Shown here: piece after piece, positions 26,588 to 35,523 of the stretch
How the letters are laid out: the number at the start of each line of letters is the position of its first letter
How positions within the stretch are numbered: position 1 is the first letter of the stretch
From: Pseudomonadota bacterium
GTDB lineage: Bacteria > Myxococcota_A > UBA9042 > GCA-2863065
DNA: 46,060 nt
NCBI GenBank assembly: GCA_947498315.1
Contig: CANMLD010000011.1
Span: 1 to 46,060, forward strand
Direction: 5' to 3'
Made by a program: the position numbers and the translations under genes
The notes under the pieces: generated by a model
Databases searched by the model: none
Seen by the model: the letters and a program-made list of their open reading frames with translations, nothing else
What the model was told of the DNA's origin: nothing

Positions 26588-28153
26588 TCAAAGCTCCCCG
26601 TCGAGACCGTGGTCCGAGTCCTGCGCAGAATGAGGCGGCACCCCGGCACCGCCGCCGTTGTCGCGAAGCGCGATCATGGAGCGGTACACGTCCTTGTACC
26701 GGTTGATGACCGATTGGCGCTGGTAATGTCGGAAAGCCCGCTCTCGTCCGGCCTGAGCCATACGTCGATGCAGGTTCGGGTCCTGGAGAATCTGAAGGAC
26801 CGCATTGCCGGTCTCTTGTGGCGAGTTGACGTTCGTGACGAGCCCTGCGGAGCCCAAGCGGCGGTCTTCGTCGTTCGCTCCAAAGAGCAGCTCCGAGCAG
26901 GCGCCGACATTGGTGGCGACGCACGGAACTCCCACCGCCATGGCCTCGATGATGACGAAGGGCTGGGCCTCTGAGACGCTCGTCAGCACCACGACGTCGA
27001 GCTTCGGGTAGTACTCGCTCATGTCGACATTGCCCATGAAGCGCAGCCGATCGCCAAGCTGGAGGAGCTCCGCGAGTGACCGACACTCTTCGTAGTAGTC
27101 GACGTCTTCGTCGGGCGTCCCGAGGATGTAGAACGTTGCCGACGGCATCGAGTCCACCACGATTCGGGCGGCACGAATGTAGGTCTTGACGTCCTTGATC
27201 GGCGAGATTCGGCCCACGAAGGCGATGTGTTGGCCCAGCTCGCGCGGCTTGCCGGCAGCCGCCTCAGCAAGCGCCGCGTAGCGCGCGACCTCAATGCCGT
27301 TGGAGATAATCTCGCACTTCTTAGGCGGAGCACCCTGCATTACCTGCGTCTTCTGGTTGCCTGAGTAGAGCGTGATTATCTTCTCGGACTCGTTGTACGC
27401 GATCTGGGAGAGCATCTTGAACTTGCCCATCCAGAGGTTCTGCAGGAGCCCTAGCTCTCGACGCGGCACGTAGTCGACAACGACCTCGTTGTAGATGTAG
27501 GCGGCCTGCGCGATCTCGATCATGCGCTCTTTGGTGTAGATGCCGTGCTCAGTCAACACGAGCGGCGAGCCGTAACGACGATGGCCGAGTGCACCGAGCA
27601 GCCCCGCGTAACCAGTACAGGTCGCATGATAGACCTTGGCTTCTGGGATGGGCGCGTAGATCAACTGGAACAACGGCAACATCAAGAAGCGGCAGGTCCA
27701 GAAATAGTCGAGGTAGCTGAGGTTGGGGAAGTGGCGGCGATAGACGCCAACCATGATGTCCCAAAAACGACGGGAATACAGGATGTCGTATGGCGTTATC
27801 GCAGGGTCTTTGCCCGACGTCAGCGCCTCAGCGATGCGGTGAAAGGTCGACGCGTCACCGTTCTCGATGGCGTGGACGAACTCCTCGACCTCACGCCAAG
27901 CAGAGCGGGAGAACGGTCGCTTGGTGCCCTTCACCACGACCGGGTCGAGCAGATAGATCTCGTTGAACTGCCTCACGTTCTCGGGCAGCCGGTACTCCAT
28001 CTTCTGGACCTGGTGCTTCGAGACCCCGACGTAGATGATCGAGAACGAGAGATCTGGAAGCGACTTGATGAGGTGGTGCGTCCACGTGGAGACGCCACCC
28101 ACCACGTAGGGGTAGGATCCTTCGAGTACCAAGCAAACGTCGGTCAGCGCCAT
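26588..28153 (-). CDS. pelF: PelF-like family 4 glycosyltransferase
   Basis: A cytoplasmic GT-B glycosyltransferase of 521 residues, close to PelF length. In Pel systems PelF polymerises N-acetylhexosamine from UDP-sugars. The N-terminus has the PelF-specific VCLVLEGSYPYVVGGVSTW. The donor-binding half shows FVGRISPIKDVKTYIRAAR and the GT4 E-x7-E type region VIIEAMAVGVPCVATNVGAC. The start is ATG 28153, preceded by GAGGATG. It is the only glycosyltransferase in the operon. Without the donor specificity the polymer cannot be named. Confidence 0.95.
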   Translation of the reverse strand: MALTDVCLVLEGSYPYVVGGVSTWTHHLIKSLPDLSFSIIYVGVSKHQVQKMEYRLPENVRQFNEIYLLDPVVVKGTKRPFSRSAWREVEEFVHAIENGDASTFHRIAEALTSGKDPAITPYDILYSRRFWDIMVGVYRRHFPNLSYLDYFWTCRFLMLPLFQLIYAPIPEAKVYHATCTGYAGLLGALGHRRYGSPLVLTEHGIYTKERMIEIAQAAYIYNEVVVDYVPRRELGLLQNLWMGKFKMLSQIAYNESEKIITLYSGNQKTQVMQGAPPKKCEIISNGIEVARYAALAEAAAGKPRELGQHIAFVGRISPIKDVKTYIRAARIVVDSMPSATFYILGTPDEDVDYYEECRSLAELLQLGDRLRFMGNVDMSEYYPKLDVVVLTSVSEAQPFVIIEAMAVGVPCVATNVGACSELLFGANDEDRRLGSAGLVTNVNSPQETGNAVLQILQDPNLHRRMAQAGRERAFRHYQRQSVINRYKDVYRSMIALRDNGGGAGVPPHSAQDSDHGLDGEL

Positions 28154-28172
28154 CGGTTCATCCTCGGGCCCG

Positions 28173-29252
28173 TCAGCTCGGCCGCGCCATGTCCCAGAAC
28201 GCCAGGACGTCATTGAGCGACGGCGGTAGCTCGCCGCGGCTCTTCAACTCCTCGAGGACGGTCCCGAGCCGGAGCAGATCGCGCTTGTCATAATAACAAT
28301 GGGCCAGCCCGACCCACGCCTGGGTGAGGGTCGGGTTCATCTCGACGACCTGCGCATACGCCTGAAGGGCGACGTCCGTCTGTCGAGCACGGAGCCGTAT
28401 GTCGGCCAGGTCGAGGAGCACGTCATCGCGGTCGGGCAGCCGCGAGAGAACCTCCTCGCACAAGGAGGACGCCTCACGAAGGAAGTACTGCTCCACCGAC
28501 GGGTCGAGGAGACCGCTCAAGATGTAGTCCTTCTCCTGCCGTGCAAGCTCGATGCGGAGGTCGAGGTTGTCAGGGTCGATTTCGAGACGCCGACGCGACC
28601 GGATAATGCCGTCCGAAAGCGACTTCTCGATGCGCGAGAGCTGGCCCGCTACGAAGAACTGGCTCTCGGGGTCGATGTCTTTCAAGCACTCGCGAAGGAC
28701 CTTCACGGCCATCTCTGGCTTGAGCCTGGCGATTGAGAAGATGGCGCCACGCTTGAGCTCTGGGTCGCCCGACTTGATGACGTCGATGAGGGGAGCCACC
28801 TTGCCAAGCCGATCGAGGTCGGCGTGAAGCTCGCCGTCCGAGATGAGCGACATGCCACCCAGTTCACTGCGGACTTCGGGCTCGTAGTGAATGTACTCCT
28901 CGAAGCGACCGACGATACCCGAGCCAGCGAGGTTCCAACGGCGCCGCCAATGGACCGCGGCATACGCGGCAGAGAGACCAACGAGCCCATAGACCGGTAG
29001 GGCGAGGACGAGGACGAACCCGATGACGGACCAGTTCTTCTCGTCTGGGTAGCGAAAGTCCCAAGGCCCCCATAAGCCGTACGTGAGCATCGTCGCCGCC
29101 CCGAGGTGGAACGCGAAGGCGAGGAGCATGTTCACGAACGCGCTCGACTCGAGCTCACTGACCATGGCTAGTACGGACAATGCTTCGAGCACGACGATGA
29201 TGACGTACGTAACGAGGCCCGCGAAGATTGGGCGCCGGCGGGGTCCAGCCAT
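28173..29252 (-). CDS. pelE: PelE-like membrane protein with helical-repeat domain
   Basis: The 359-residue product has three N-terminal membrane helices (about residues 10-30, 38-58 and 75-97). A cytoplasmic helical-repeat domain follows: HEAT-like around GDPELKRGAIFSIARLKPEM and TPR-like near the end (ADIRLRARQTDVALQAYAQVVEMNP). This is the layout of PelE, which links PelD and PelF in the Pel synthase complex. Its start overlaps the pelD stop by one base, and it ends 19 nt before pelF. PelE sequences diverge strongly, so assignment leans on architecture and position. Confidence 0.85.
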   Translation of the reverse strand: MAGPRRRPIFAGLVTYVIIVVLEALSVLAMVSELESSAFVNMLLAFAFHLGAATMLTYGLWGPWDFRYPDEKNWSVIGFVLVLALPVYGLVGLSAAYAAVHWRRRWNLAGSGIVGRFEEYIHYEPEVRSELGGMSLISDGELHADLDRLGKVAPLIDVIKSGDPELKRGAIFSIARLKPEMAVKVLRECLKDIDPESQFFVAGQLSRIEKSLSDGIIRSRRRLEIDPDNLDLRIELARQEKDYILSGLLDPSVEQYFLREASSLCEEVLSRLPDRDDVLLDLADIRLRARQTDVALQAYAQVVEMNPTLTQAWVGLAHCYYDKRDLLRLGTVLEELKSRGELPPSLNDVLAFWDMARPS

Positions 29253-30673
29253 CAGCCGTAGAGCTCGAAACGTTCGGCAGCCAGGGTCAGCTCTTCGCGG
29301 GAGTCGCCGTGGTCGCCTGTGGTGCCAACGCCGAATCGCAGCGAGAGCTCGGCGCCCTTCGGGACGTCCTGAAGCACGTCCTGTTGGAACTGTGCCAGAA
29401 GACGAGACGCCAGGATCCTCGAACCGTCACCACGCGTTTCGGGGAGGACGAGGGCGAAGGTATCCAGTGTCTTCCAACGCGTCACGAGATCGACGGCCCG
29501 AAGGTTTCGAAGGAGCATGCGGGCGACCCGACGGAGAAAGACCGACTGCTTACCGCGAGGGACTCGCTCCAAGTTCACGATCTTCACGACCAGAAGCGAC
29601 GTCGGCACGTTGTATCGACGCCAACGGCCGAGCTCCTCTTCCAGACGGCGGACCGCATAGCCGTAGCGATAGGTGCCGGTCTGTTCGTCGGCGGGGTCGC
29701 GTTCGCGTACGCGCTCGTACCGCTGGGCGGACCCGAGGACCTGACTGCCCCACTCGCTGATACCCGTTAGGTTACGAACGGTGCCGGCGTTCAGACCCGA
29801 CAGCGGCAGTGCGAGCACGGCGATGGCGGCATGGACGCGACGTTGGCCATTCTGATCCTCGGTAAAGAGTGGCGCCGCCATGACGACGTCACTCCCAGTC
29901 GCGTCGGAGACGTCGAGGACCGTGACGACCTCACCGTCAGCGACCTTCGCCAGGACCGGCTGCCCCAGCGATAAGCGCCGTGGGAACTCGTCGGGCCGAG
30001 AGAAGCCGCGATCATGGCCCATTTCCCAGCCATCGACGCCGCGGATGTAGACCGCGCTCTTCTCGGCGCCCACGAAGCGATGCACCATCTCGAGGATCGC
30101 CGGGAGCGCCTCTTCTTCGCTGAGTCGCTGAACGGATGCGGCGGCCTCGTAGAAGGCGCCCGTGGTGCCGGTGCTCGACGCGATCCGCTCCTGCAGATCC
30201 TCGTTGTAGTCGCGGACCACCCTGGTCTCGGTAGACAGGACGTCGACGTCACGTTTCAGGACGCGAAGTCGCTCGAGCAACTGGGTGATTTCGTCTTCGG
30301 AGACCTGCCGAATCTCGCCGATGATCGTTCCGAGAACGATGAGCAAGTAGGGGACAGTCATGAGCTCGAGGTCGAGCAGAGCAGCAGCGGAGTCGAAGGA
30401 TTGGGGATGCGCCATCGCCTTGGCGGCGATGAGGATGCCGGCCCCGATGACCCCAGCGATGGACCCGTCCGTTGTCCCGTAGCGCGCCGCGATGAAGAGC
30501 GTAACCACGAAGAATGGGTGCAGTTGTGCATCGGGCCAGGCGAATTGGTCGAACGTGAAGCTCCAACTCACCACGCATAGGATCGCGTAACCGGCTATGA
30601 TCTCGAGCAACGCGTCGAGACGGCGACGAGTCGCCATCGTTTGGCGCTCATCGAGTACGGCAGTGGTATCCAC
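29252..30673 (-). CDS. pelD: PelD-like c-di-GMP receptor (membrane, GAF, degenerate GGDEF)
   Basis: The 473-residue product has an N-terminal set of about four membrane helices (ALLEIIAGYAILCVVSWSF, HPFFVVTLFIAARYG, YLLIVLGTIIGEI). A coiled coil, a GAF domain (about residues 185-325; AILEMVHRFVGAEKSAVYI) and a C-terminal GGDEF-fold domain follow. The catalytic GGDEF position reads KTLDTF, so cyclase activity is not expected. The inhibitory-site motif RAVD (residues 392-395) is intact at the correct distance, matching how PelD binds c-di-GMP and switches on synthesis. The ORF track start at 31063 runs through the upstream gene. GTG 30673 overlaps its TAG stop (TAGTG) and is the likely start, with ATG 30637 as alternative. 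Confidence 0.9.
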   Translation of the reverse strand: MDTTAVLDERQTMATRRRLDALLEIIAGYAILCVVSWSFTFDQFAWPDAQLHPFFVVTLFIAARYGTTDGSIAGVIGAGILIAAKAMAHPQSFDSAAALLDLELMTVPYLLIVLGTIIGEIRQVSEDEITQLLERLRVLKRDVDVLSTETRVVRDYNEDLQERIASSTGTTGAFYEAAASVQRLSEEEALPAILEMVHRFVGAEKSAVYIRGVDGWEMGHDRGFSRPDEFPRRLSLGQPVLAKVADGEVVTVLDVSDATGSDVVMAAPLFTEDQNGQRRVHAAIAVLALPLSGLNAGTVRNLTGISEWGSQVLGSAQRYERVRERDPADEQTGTYRYGYAVRRLEEELGRWRRYNVPTSLLVVKIVNLERVPRGKQSVFLRRVARMLLRNLRAVDLVTRWKTLDTFALVLPETRGDGSRILASRLLAQFQQDVLQDVPKGAELSLRFGVGTTGDHGDSREELTLAAERFELYG

Positions 30674-32754
30674 TAGAACGCCCCCGTGTAAGAGATGGTG
30701 AAGAGGTTCTCCTGGAATATCCGAGTGGCGTCCCCAACCAGGGTGTCGGTTCGCTGGTACCCAGCATTCATCGAGTGCTGCGGGTGGAAGCGAACCCGAA
30801 GTTCGGCGCCATAGGCGAGCTGGAACGCTTCGTCCTCGAAGACCCACAGCGGACGCACCGTGAGCGAGTACCGGAACTGCCAGTTGACGTCGTGGTAGAG
30901 CACCAGAGGCAACGCCACGGTCTGATAGAGGTCCGGCGCGAAGTAGGGGATACGACCCCCGGCCTCGTCCGAGCTGGTTTGGAACCAAGTACCCCCGTAC
31001 TCCAAAAGGAGATCGAGCGACAGCGGATCGTCGATGAGTCGAACGCCCGGCGTCACGAGCCACTCTACGCCGTTGTTGCGGATTCGGTCGGTCGTGAGGG
31101 GATCGGTGTGGATGAAACGGCCATACTTGACCTCGAGCTCGAGGAGGAAGCGGGAGACCTCGACGTCCCAGCCAGCGCCGACGTCATAGCGGGCAGTGTC
31201 GAAGAGGATGGCGTCTAACGTAGATTCATCAGGCGAACGGGCAAGCCAGAGACGCAGGTTCCACGGAGCGACCGTAGAACCGTGCGCGTACCGCCAGCCG
31301 AGGCGGATGTCCGCGAAGGTCGGGATGTCGTTATCGTAGGCCGAGACGCCAGCGTTGATCTCGAAGACCGACCTTGGGCTGCTCTTGAGGTCGACTCCGA
31401 CCCCGCCACGGTGTGCATTGAAACTAGCATCCGGCGCAAGGTCGATTCGAGGCCGTCCTTCGTAATGAGACCAGCCGTAGTTGGCGCCCCATCGCAGCCA
31501 GTCGAGCGCTTGATGGTCAGCGCCGAGCGTGAGGTGGTGCCGTGTCAGCCCGGTAGAGTCCTGCAAGTACTCGTAAGCGGGAGTGATTCGCGGTCCGACT
31601 TCACCTGCCGCGAGATCGCGCTGAAGCTCCAATTCATCGTTAGGGGAAGTGGCACCGATGAGGCCGTCGTAGAGGCGCAGTGCCTCACGGTGTTGGCTGC
31701 GCGACGGGTAGGTGTCAGCGAGAAGACGCTGCGCATCCATGTTCGTTGGGGCCGTGCCCAGGAAGGCCTCGAGCTCAGCGATGGCAACGTCGACGTCGCC
31801 ATCGTCGCTGGCATAACGCGCCAAGCTGAGGCGACGCTTCAGGTTGTTCGGTTCACGCGCCGCGGCTGGCGCTAGAGTCGCGACAGCAGCGGCCGATTCC
31901 CCGCGACTCGCTTGCAGCAACGCGAGCCGGTCGCGGGCGTCGCCTTCGCTGGAGGGCCGCGCGGCCAGTCGCCCGAGGAGGGCCTCAGCGCGCACCGTGT
32001 CTCCGATCGCGCTCGATGCCTCGATCGACTTCCACATGAGCACGCTATCGTCAGGAGAGAGCTCGACGGCGCGCGCAAAGGCCGCCGCCGCTTCATCGTC
32101 CATCTTACGGCGGGTGTAGGCGTCTCCGAGCCGCTCGAAGGCCTTGAAGTCGCTCGTGCGGAGCTCCGTGACTCGCTTCCACGCACGAACCGAGTCTACA
32201 GGGTGCCCGAGCCCATCTCGGAGCGTCGCGACTTGCTCCCAGCGGTCGACGTCGTCGGGCGCTTGGACCAGGTAGCGGTCGAGCGCCGCTGCCGATTCCG
32301 AGGGATCGCCTGCGGCGAGATGGGCGCTCGCGAGCTCGAGCAGTCGGTCAGCTGTGTCGCCGGTCTGCTGGCAGATGGCATCGAGCACGGAAGCGTAGTC
32401 GCGGTATCGCCCGAGCTTGCCGTAGATTATGGCGAGCCGTTCGAGTACGGCAAGGTCCCTCCGGACGAGCGAGATGGGTTCCGCGGCCAACAAGGCGCGG
32501 AGGTAGTCACCCCCATCGAGCCGCACGTCCACGAGCAGAAGTCGCGCGTCCACGTCGTCACCGCACAGGCGTACGTAACCCTCGAGAAGGGCCGCCGCAT
32601 CGTCGAGACGACCTTCAGAGCGCAGGGTTGCGGCCCTTGCCGGTTTGTCGCCTATCGGCAGCGGAGTGCGCCCCGCCGGTGGCCGCTGCAGTGCCGAGGC
32701 AGAGCCGGCACCGAGCAGGCAGACGAGCGCCAGATGCCGAAGTCCCAGAGACAC
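30673..32754 (-). CDS. PelB-like TPR and outer-membrane barrel exporter
   Basis: The 693-residue exported protein has a signal peptide cleaved near GSASA. About ten TPR-like repeats follow (residues 40-390; FERLGDAYTRRKMDDEAAAAFARAVEL is typical). The final 300 residues are alternating beta strands (TRHHLTLGADHQALDWLRWG) ending in ENLFTISYTGAF, a barrel-closing aromatic. This is the design of PelB, BcsC and PgaA, which pass polysaccharide through the outer membrane. It is shorter than canonical PelB (about 1190 residues). It sits between the BcsB-like gene (17-nt gap) and pelD (1-base overlap). Confidence 0.85.
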   Translation of the reverse strand: MSLGLRHLALVCLLGAGSASALQRPPAGRTPLPIGDKPARAATLRSEGRLDDAAALLEGYVRLCGDDVDARLLLVDVRLDGGDYLRALLAAEPISLVRRDLAVLERLAIIYGKLGRYRDYASVLDAICQQTGDTADRLLELASAHLAAGDPSESAAALDRYLVQAPDDVDRWEQVATLRDGLGHPVDSVRAWKRVTELRTSDFKAFERLGDAYTRRKMDDEAAAAFARAVELSPDDSVLMWKSIEASSAIGDTVRAEALLGRLAARPSSEGDARDRLALLQASRGESAAAVATLAPAAAREPNNLKRRLSLARYASDDGDVDVAIAELEAFLGTAPTNMDAQRLLADTYPSRSQHREALRLYDGLIGATSPNDELELQRDLAAGEVGPRITPAYEYLQDSTGLTRHHLTLGADHQALDWLRWGANYGWSHYEGRPRIDLAPDASFNAHRGGVGVDLKSSPRSVFEINAGVSAYDNDIPTFADIRLGWRYAHGSTVAPWNLRLWLARSPDESTLDAILFDTARYDVGAGWDVEVSRFLLELEVKYGRFIHTDPLTTDRIRNNGVEWLVTPGVRLIDDPLSLDLLLEYGGTWFQTSSDEAGGRIPYFAPDLYQTVALPLVLYHDVNWQFRYSLTVRPLWVFEDEAFQLAYGAELRVRFHPQHSMNAGYQRTDTLVGDATRIFQENLFTISYTGAF

Positions 32755-32771
32755 TCAGTTGTTTCCTGTGC

Positions 32772-35216
32772 TTACTGCGCGCTCTGCTGCGAGCGCATCG
32801 AATCGCGAACACGAACGACGACGAGGACCAAGAGCAACGCACCCAGGACGCTAAACATCAGGAAGACGGTGTTGGAGTCGTTCGCGGGTTCTGAACCGCC
32901 GGCGACAGCGACTGTGGTAGAGGCCTGCGGCGGATCTTTCGGGGTGTTGTCAGACGCCGCGGCCACGGGGGCGACTCCGCTACCTTCGAGCGAGGCGCCA
33001 TCAGCCCGTCGTGCGGGCTCGTAGACAGGAAGCTGCGGAACGAGGTCGCCGTTTTTGACTTGGATGACTTCGCCGGGCGCCTCTTGGACCACTTCGACTG
33101 CGCCGTTCGGCCCAACGAGGACTGCAGAGCCGGCGAGCTGGTCGACTTTACGCTCGACCCAGAGGTACTCGGAAGCCTGCATGTAAGCGGGCTCACCGCG
33201 TCCGCCTGAGACGACGAGCAGATTGCGTCGGGCGTTCCACGGCGACTTGCCGAGGAAGATCCACCCGGCTTCAGCGCGGAACGTGTCGCCGGTGTAAGTG
33301 CGGATGTTGTCGGCGGTCGCCGACTCCGCGAACATGCTCTCAGGGAGACCCTTGAGCACGGCGGCGTTCGCACGGATGGTCGCGTAGTCGCCAACGACCA
33401 TGAGGTCGCGGTCGGCGAGGTCGGCGTCGGCGAGGCTGCCAACGCGCCTTACCCAGGGGTGCACCCACTGCGCCCTGGGGACGCCGTCGCGGCCCATGAT
33501 GCGCGGGACCTTCTTTCCGAGGTACGCGGCAACGTTCGCGACCACGGTGAGCGACCCGTCCGTCGGCTCGTCAGCGACGCCGAACATCAGGCCGTTCAGG
33601 TTTGGCTCTTTACCAGCGACCCAGGGATAGGAGCGCAGCGACGTCGTCGGCTGGTCGTTCAGCGTGTATGCCACGAACGACGTATTGAAGAGGGTGACCC
33701 AGGCCATCTCGGGGAAGTTGTATCGGCAGTCCGGGTCCCCGATGTCGAGGAAGAACTCGAGGTCGACGACGAGGGTGCGGGCACCGAGGAGCTTCTCTGG
33801 GATGACGACATCGGCTTCGAGTCGACGGGCCGTGCGCGGGGAGAGGCGGACCGAGCGCACGGGCTCGTCGTTGATCTTGACGAGCAGGGACGAGGTCTGC
33901 GGCACGAGCAGCTCGGAGTGGCTCATGATGAGGCGGACGAAAGACGGCGCCTGAACGCGGCCAACGTACGGGTTCGGGAACGCGACACGCGCGAAGTGGT
34001 GGAACTTGCCGCGCTGCGTGGAATCGGAGGAGCCGAGGTCGGCGAGCGTCATGGTGACGCTGCCCAGCTTGTCGTTCAGAGCGGCCGCTGGAATCTCCGG
34101 CTTGGTCGCGAACGTGACGGCGCGGACCGAAGGTTGTCCCATCTTCGGGTCCGTCTTCCACTCGTCCGAGAGCTTCGGGAGGGAGAGCGCCGTGACCGCT
34201 TTGGCTAGGGCCGCGTCATCGACACCGGTGACCACGAGCGCGAGCCGGCTGGGGTTGAATGGGTTGGGCGACTCGAAGAGGTGGCCGAGACTCGGATCCC
34301 CCGCCCGGAACGACTCCACGAGCTCGAGGCCCGCGGCGGCGAACTTGTTCACGAAGTCGGTCGGCCCGACGATGATGACGTTATGGCGCGCGAGCTCGTC
34401 GCGGAGGTCCGCCGTGATGTCGCCTACCTGTCGAACTTCGAGGCCACCGGATTGGAAGCGGGTATCGGCGCCGATACGGGCCGAGACGACACCGACACCG
34501 GTGAGAACGTCCGCCGATGGCGCCGTCGGAATCGCGATGATGGCGTGCGTCTGCTTCTCTTTGCCGTCCGAATAGAAGAACTCGGGGCGAAGGAAGCTCT
34601 GGGGGAACTTCGCGAGGTCGAGCGACACGGGCTTCTCGCGGTAGCGGATGATCAGACGGCTCTCCTTCTCGATCGTGATCCACAGCGCGGGGCTGTGAAC
34701 GTCGTCGCAGAGCTCGAGGTCTGAACGCATTTTTGCCGTGATATCGACCACGTTACTGTCACCGAGCTTCAGATACTCAGTCGGGATGGTCCAGACGACC
34801 TTGCCTTGCTGGGCGTTGTCGACGCTGAGGAACACGCTGTTGATGGCGTTGCCGTTGACCGATGCGGTCATGGACGACAGGCGCTCGATGAGGACCGGTG
34901 AGTGCGAGAAGTGCAGCTCGAGGACGGCCTCTCGGGTCAGTTCCCACTGCTCGGGTAGCGGCACCCAGTGCTCGACGTGAACGAGCACGCCACGGTAGGT
35001 CTTGCTGACGTCACCGGCGAGGCTCACGAATGCGGGAGGCGCGTCGGATGCGGGAGGCGCGTCGGATGCGATCCCGGCAGTGGGGTCGAGTTCGAGGGTA
35101 CCGACGGGCACCGGCGCGCTGGGCGCCTCCTCGGCTGCTGCAGGGGCCTCCTGAGAAGAGCTCATTCGGGTGGTCAAGGTACCCAAAGCGAGAACCAGGA
35201 GCGAAAGCCGCTTCAT
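32772..35216 (-). CDS. BcsB-like periplasmic cellulose-synthase subunit
   Basis: In cellulose secretion BcsB guides the glucan through the periplasm and anchors in the inner membrane by its C-terminal helix. This 814-residue product has a signal peptide, then the paired carbohydrate-binding and flavodoxin-like layout: ELHFSHSPVLIERLSSM, ELCDDVHSPALWITIEKESR, LVVDLEFFLDIGDPDCRYN, then a glycine-rich tail and a final helix (TVFLMFSVLGALLLVLVVV). The start at 35216 has a strong Shine-Dalgarno (GAGGAGGA). A 15-bp duplication encodes ASDAPPASDAPP after the signal. No BcsA is present. Its placement at the head of a Pel-type operon is unusual. Confidence 0.88.
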   Translation of the reverse strand: MKRLSLLVLALGTLTTRMSSSQEAPAAAEEAPSAPVPVGTLELDPTAGIASDAPPASDAPPAFVSLAGDVSKTYRGVLVHVEHWVPLPEQWELTREAVLELHFSHSPVLIERLSSMTASVNGNAINSVFLSVDNAQQGKVVWTIPTEYLKLGDSNVVDITAKMRSDLELCDDVHSPALWITIEKESRLIIRYREKPVSLDLAKFPQSFLRPEFFYSDGKEKQTHAIIAIPTAPSADVLTGVGVVSARIGADTRFQSGGLEVRQVGDITADLRDELARHNVIIVGPTDFVNKFAAAGLELVESFRAGDPSLGHLFESPNPFNPSRLALVVTGVDDAALAKAVTALSLPKLSDEWKTDPKMGQPSVRAVTFATKPEIPAAALNDKLGSVTMTLADLGSSDSTQRGKFHHFARVAFPNPYVGRVQAPSFVRLIMSHSELLVPQTSSLLVKINDEPVRSVRLSPRTARRLEADVVIPEKLLGARTLVVDLEFFLDIGDPDCRYNFPEMAWVTLFNTSFVAYTLNDQPTTSLRSYPWVAGKEPNLNGLMFGVADEPTDGSLTVVANVAAYLGKKVPRIMGRDGVPRAQWVHPWVRRVGSLADADLADRDLMVVGDYATIRANAAVLKGLPESMFAESATADNIRTYTGDTFRAEAGWIFLGKSPWNARRNLLVVSGGRGEPAYMQASEYLWVERKVDQLAGSAVLVGPNGAVEVVQEAPGEVIQVKNGDLVPQLPVYEPARRADGASLEGSGVAPVAAASDNTPKDPPQASTTVAVAGGSEPANDSNTVFLMFSVLGALLLVLVVVRVRDSMRSQQSAQ

Positions 35217-35522
35217 TCAACATCCTCCTCAATCGTGCTGCTGCCTAACCAGTCCTCGCCGTGGCGTGGAAAGAACCTCGACAGTCAGAGGCGCAAATAG
35301 CCACGCAAGCTGTACTCGGGGCCGCCTTTCCTGGCAAGCCATGGTTTGACCAGCCGACCTGAGATCGAAGGACTCTGGGGCGTGGCCAAGGCTCGAGCGG
35401 ACCCTGCCGGCGCCCGAGCGCGTCGTCAGGAGCTTCGAGGTTTCCTTGGTCGCGCTTGACCCGTGCGCCACCGTCGTTATTCTCCTGGCAGTATTCTCCT
35501 GGCAGGCAGTATTCTCCTGGCA
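35217..35522. other. Divergent intergenic region, Pel-like operon / pcnB
   Basis: About 306 bp between the start of the BcsB-like gene and the likely start of the nucleotidyltransferase gene. It should contain promoters in both directions. A plausible plus-strand promoter and its duplicated -10 region lie at 35456-35523. On the minus strand I see the ribosome-binding site before 35216 but no convincing sigma-70 or sigma-54 consensus for the polysaccharide operon. Confidence 0.7.
35456..35483 (+). promoter_or_regulatory. Candidate promoter for the PcnB-like gene
   Basis: TTGACC (five of six to -35) and TATTCT are separated by 16 bp. The predicted transcript would start near 35490, which excludes the ORF-track start at 35463 and supports GTG 35523. 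Prediction from consensus only. Confidence 0.45.
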
Positions 35523-35523
35523 G
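35478..35523 (+). repeat. 14-bp repeat, three copies over the promoter and start
   Basis: tattctcctggcag occurs at 35478-35491 and 35492-35505, then after a 4-bp gcag insert at 35510-35523. Each copy repeats the candidate -10 hexamer. The last copy ends on the G of the predicted GTG start. Confidence 0.9.
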
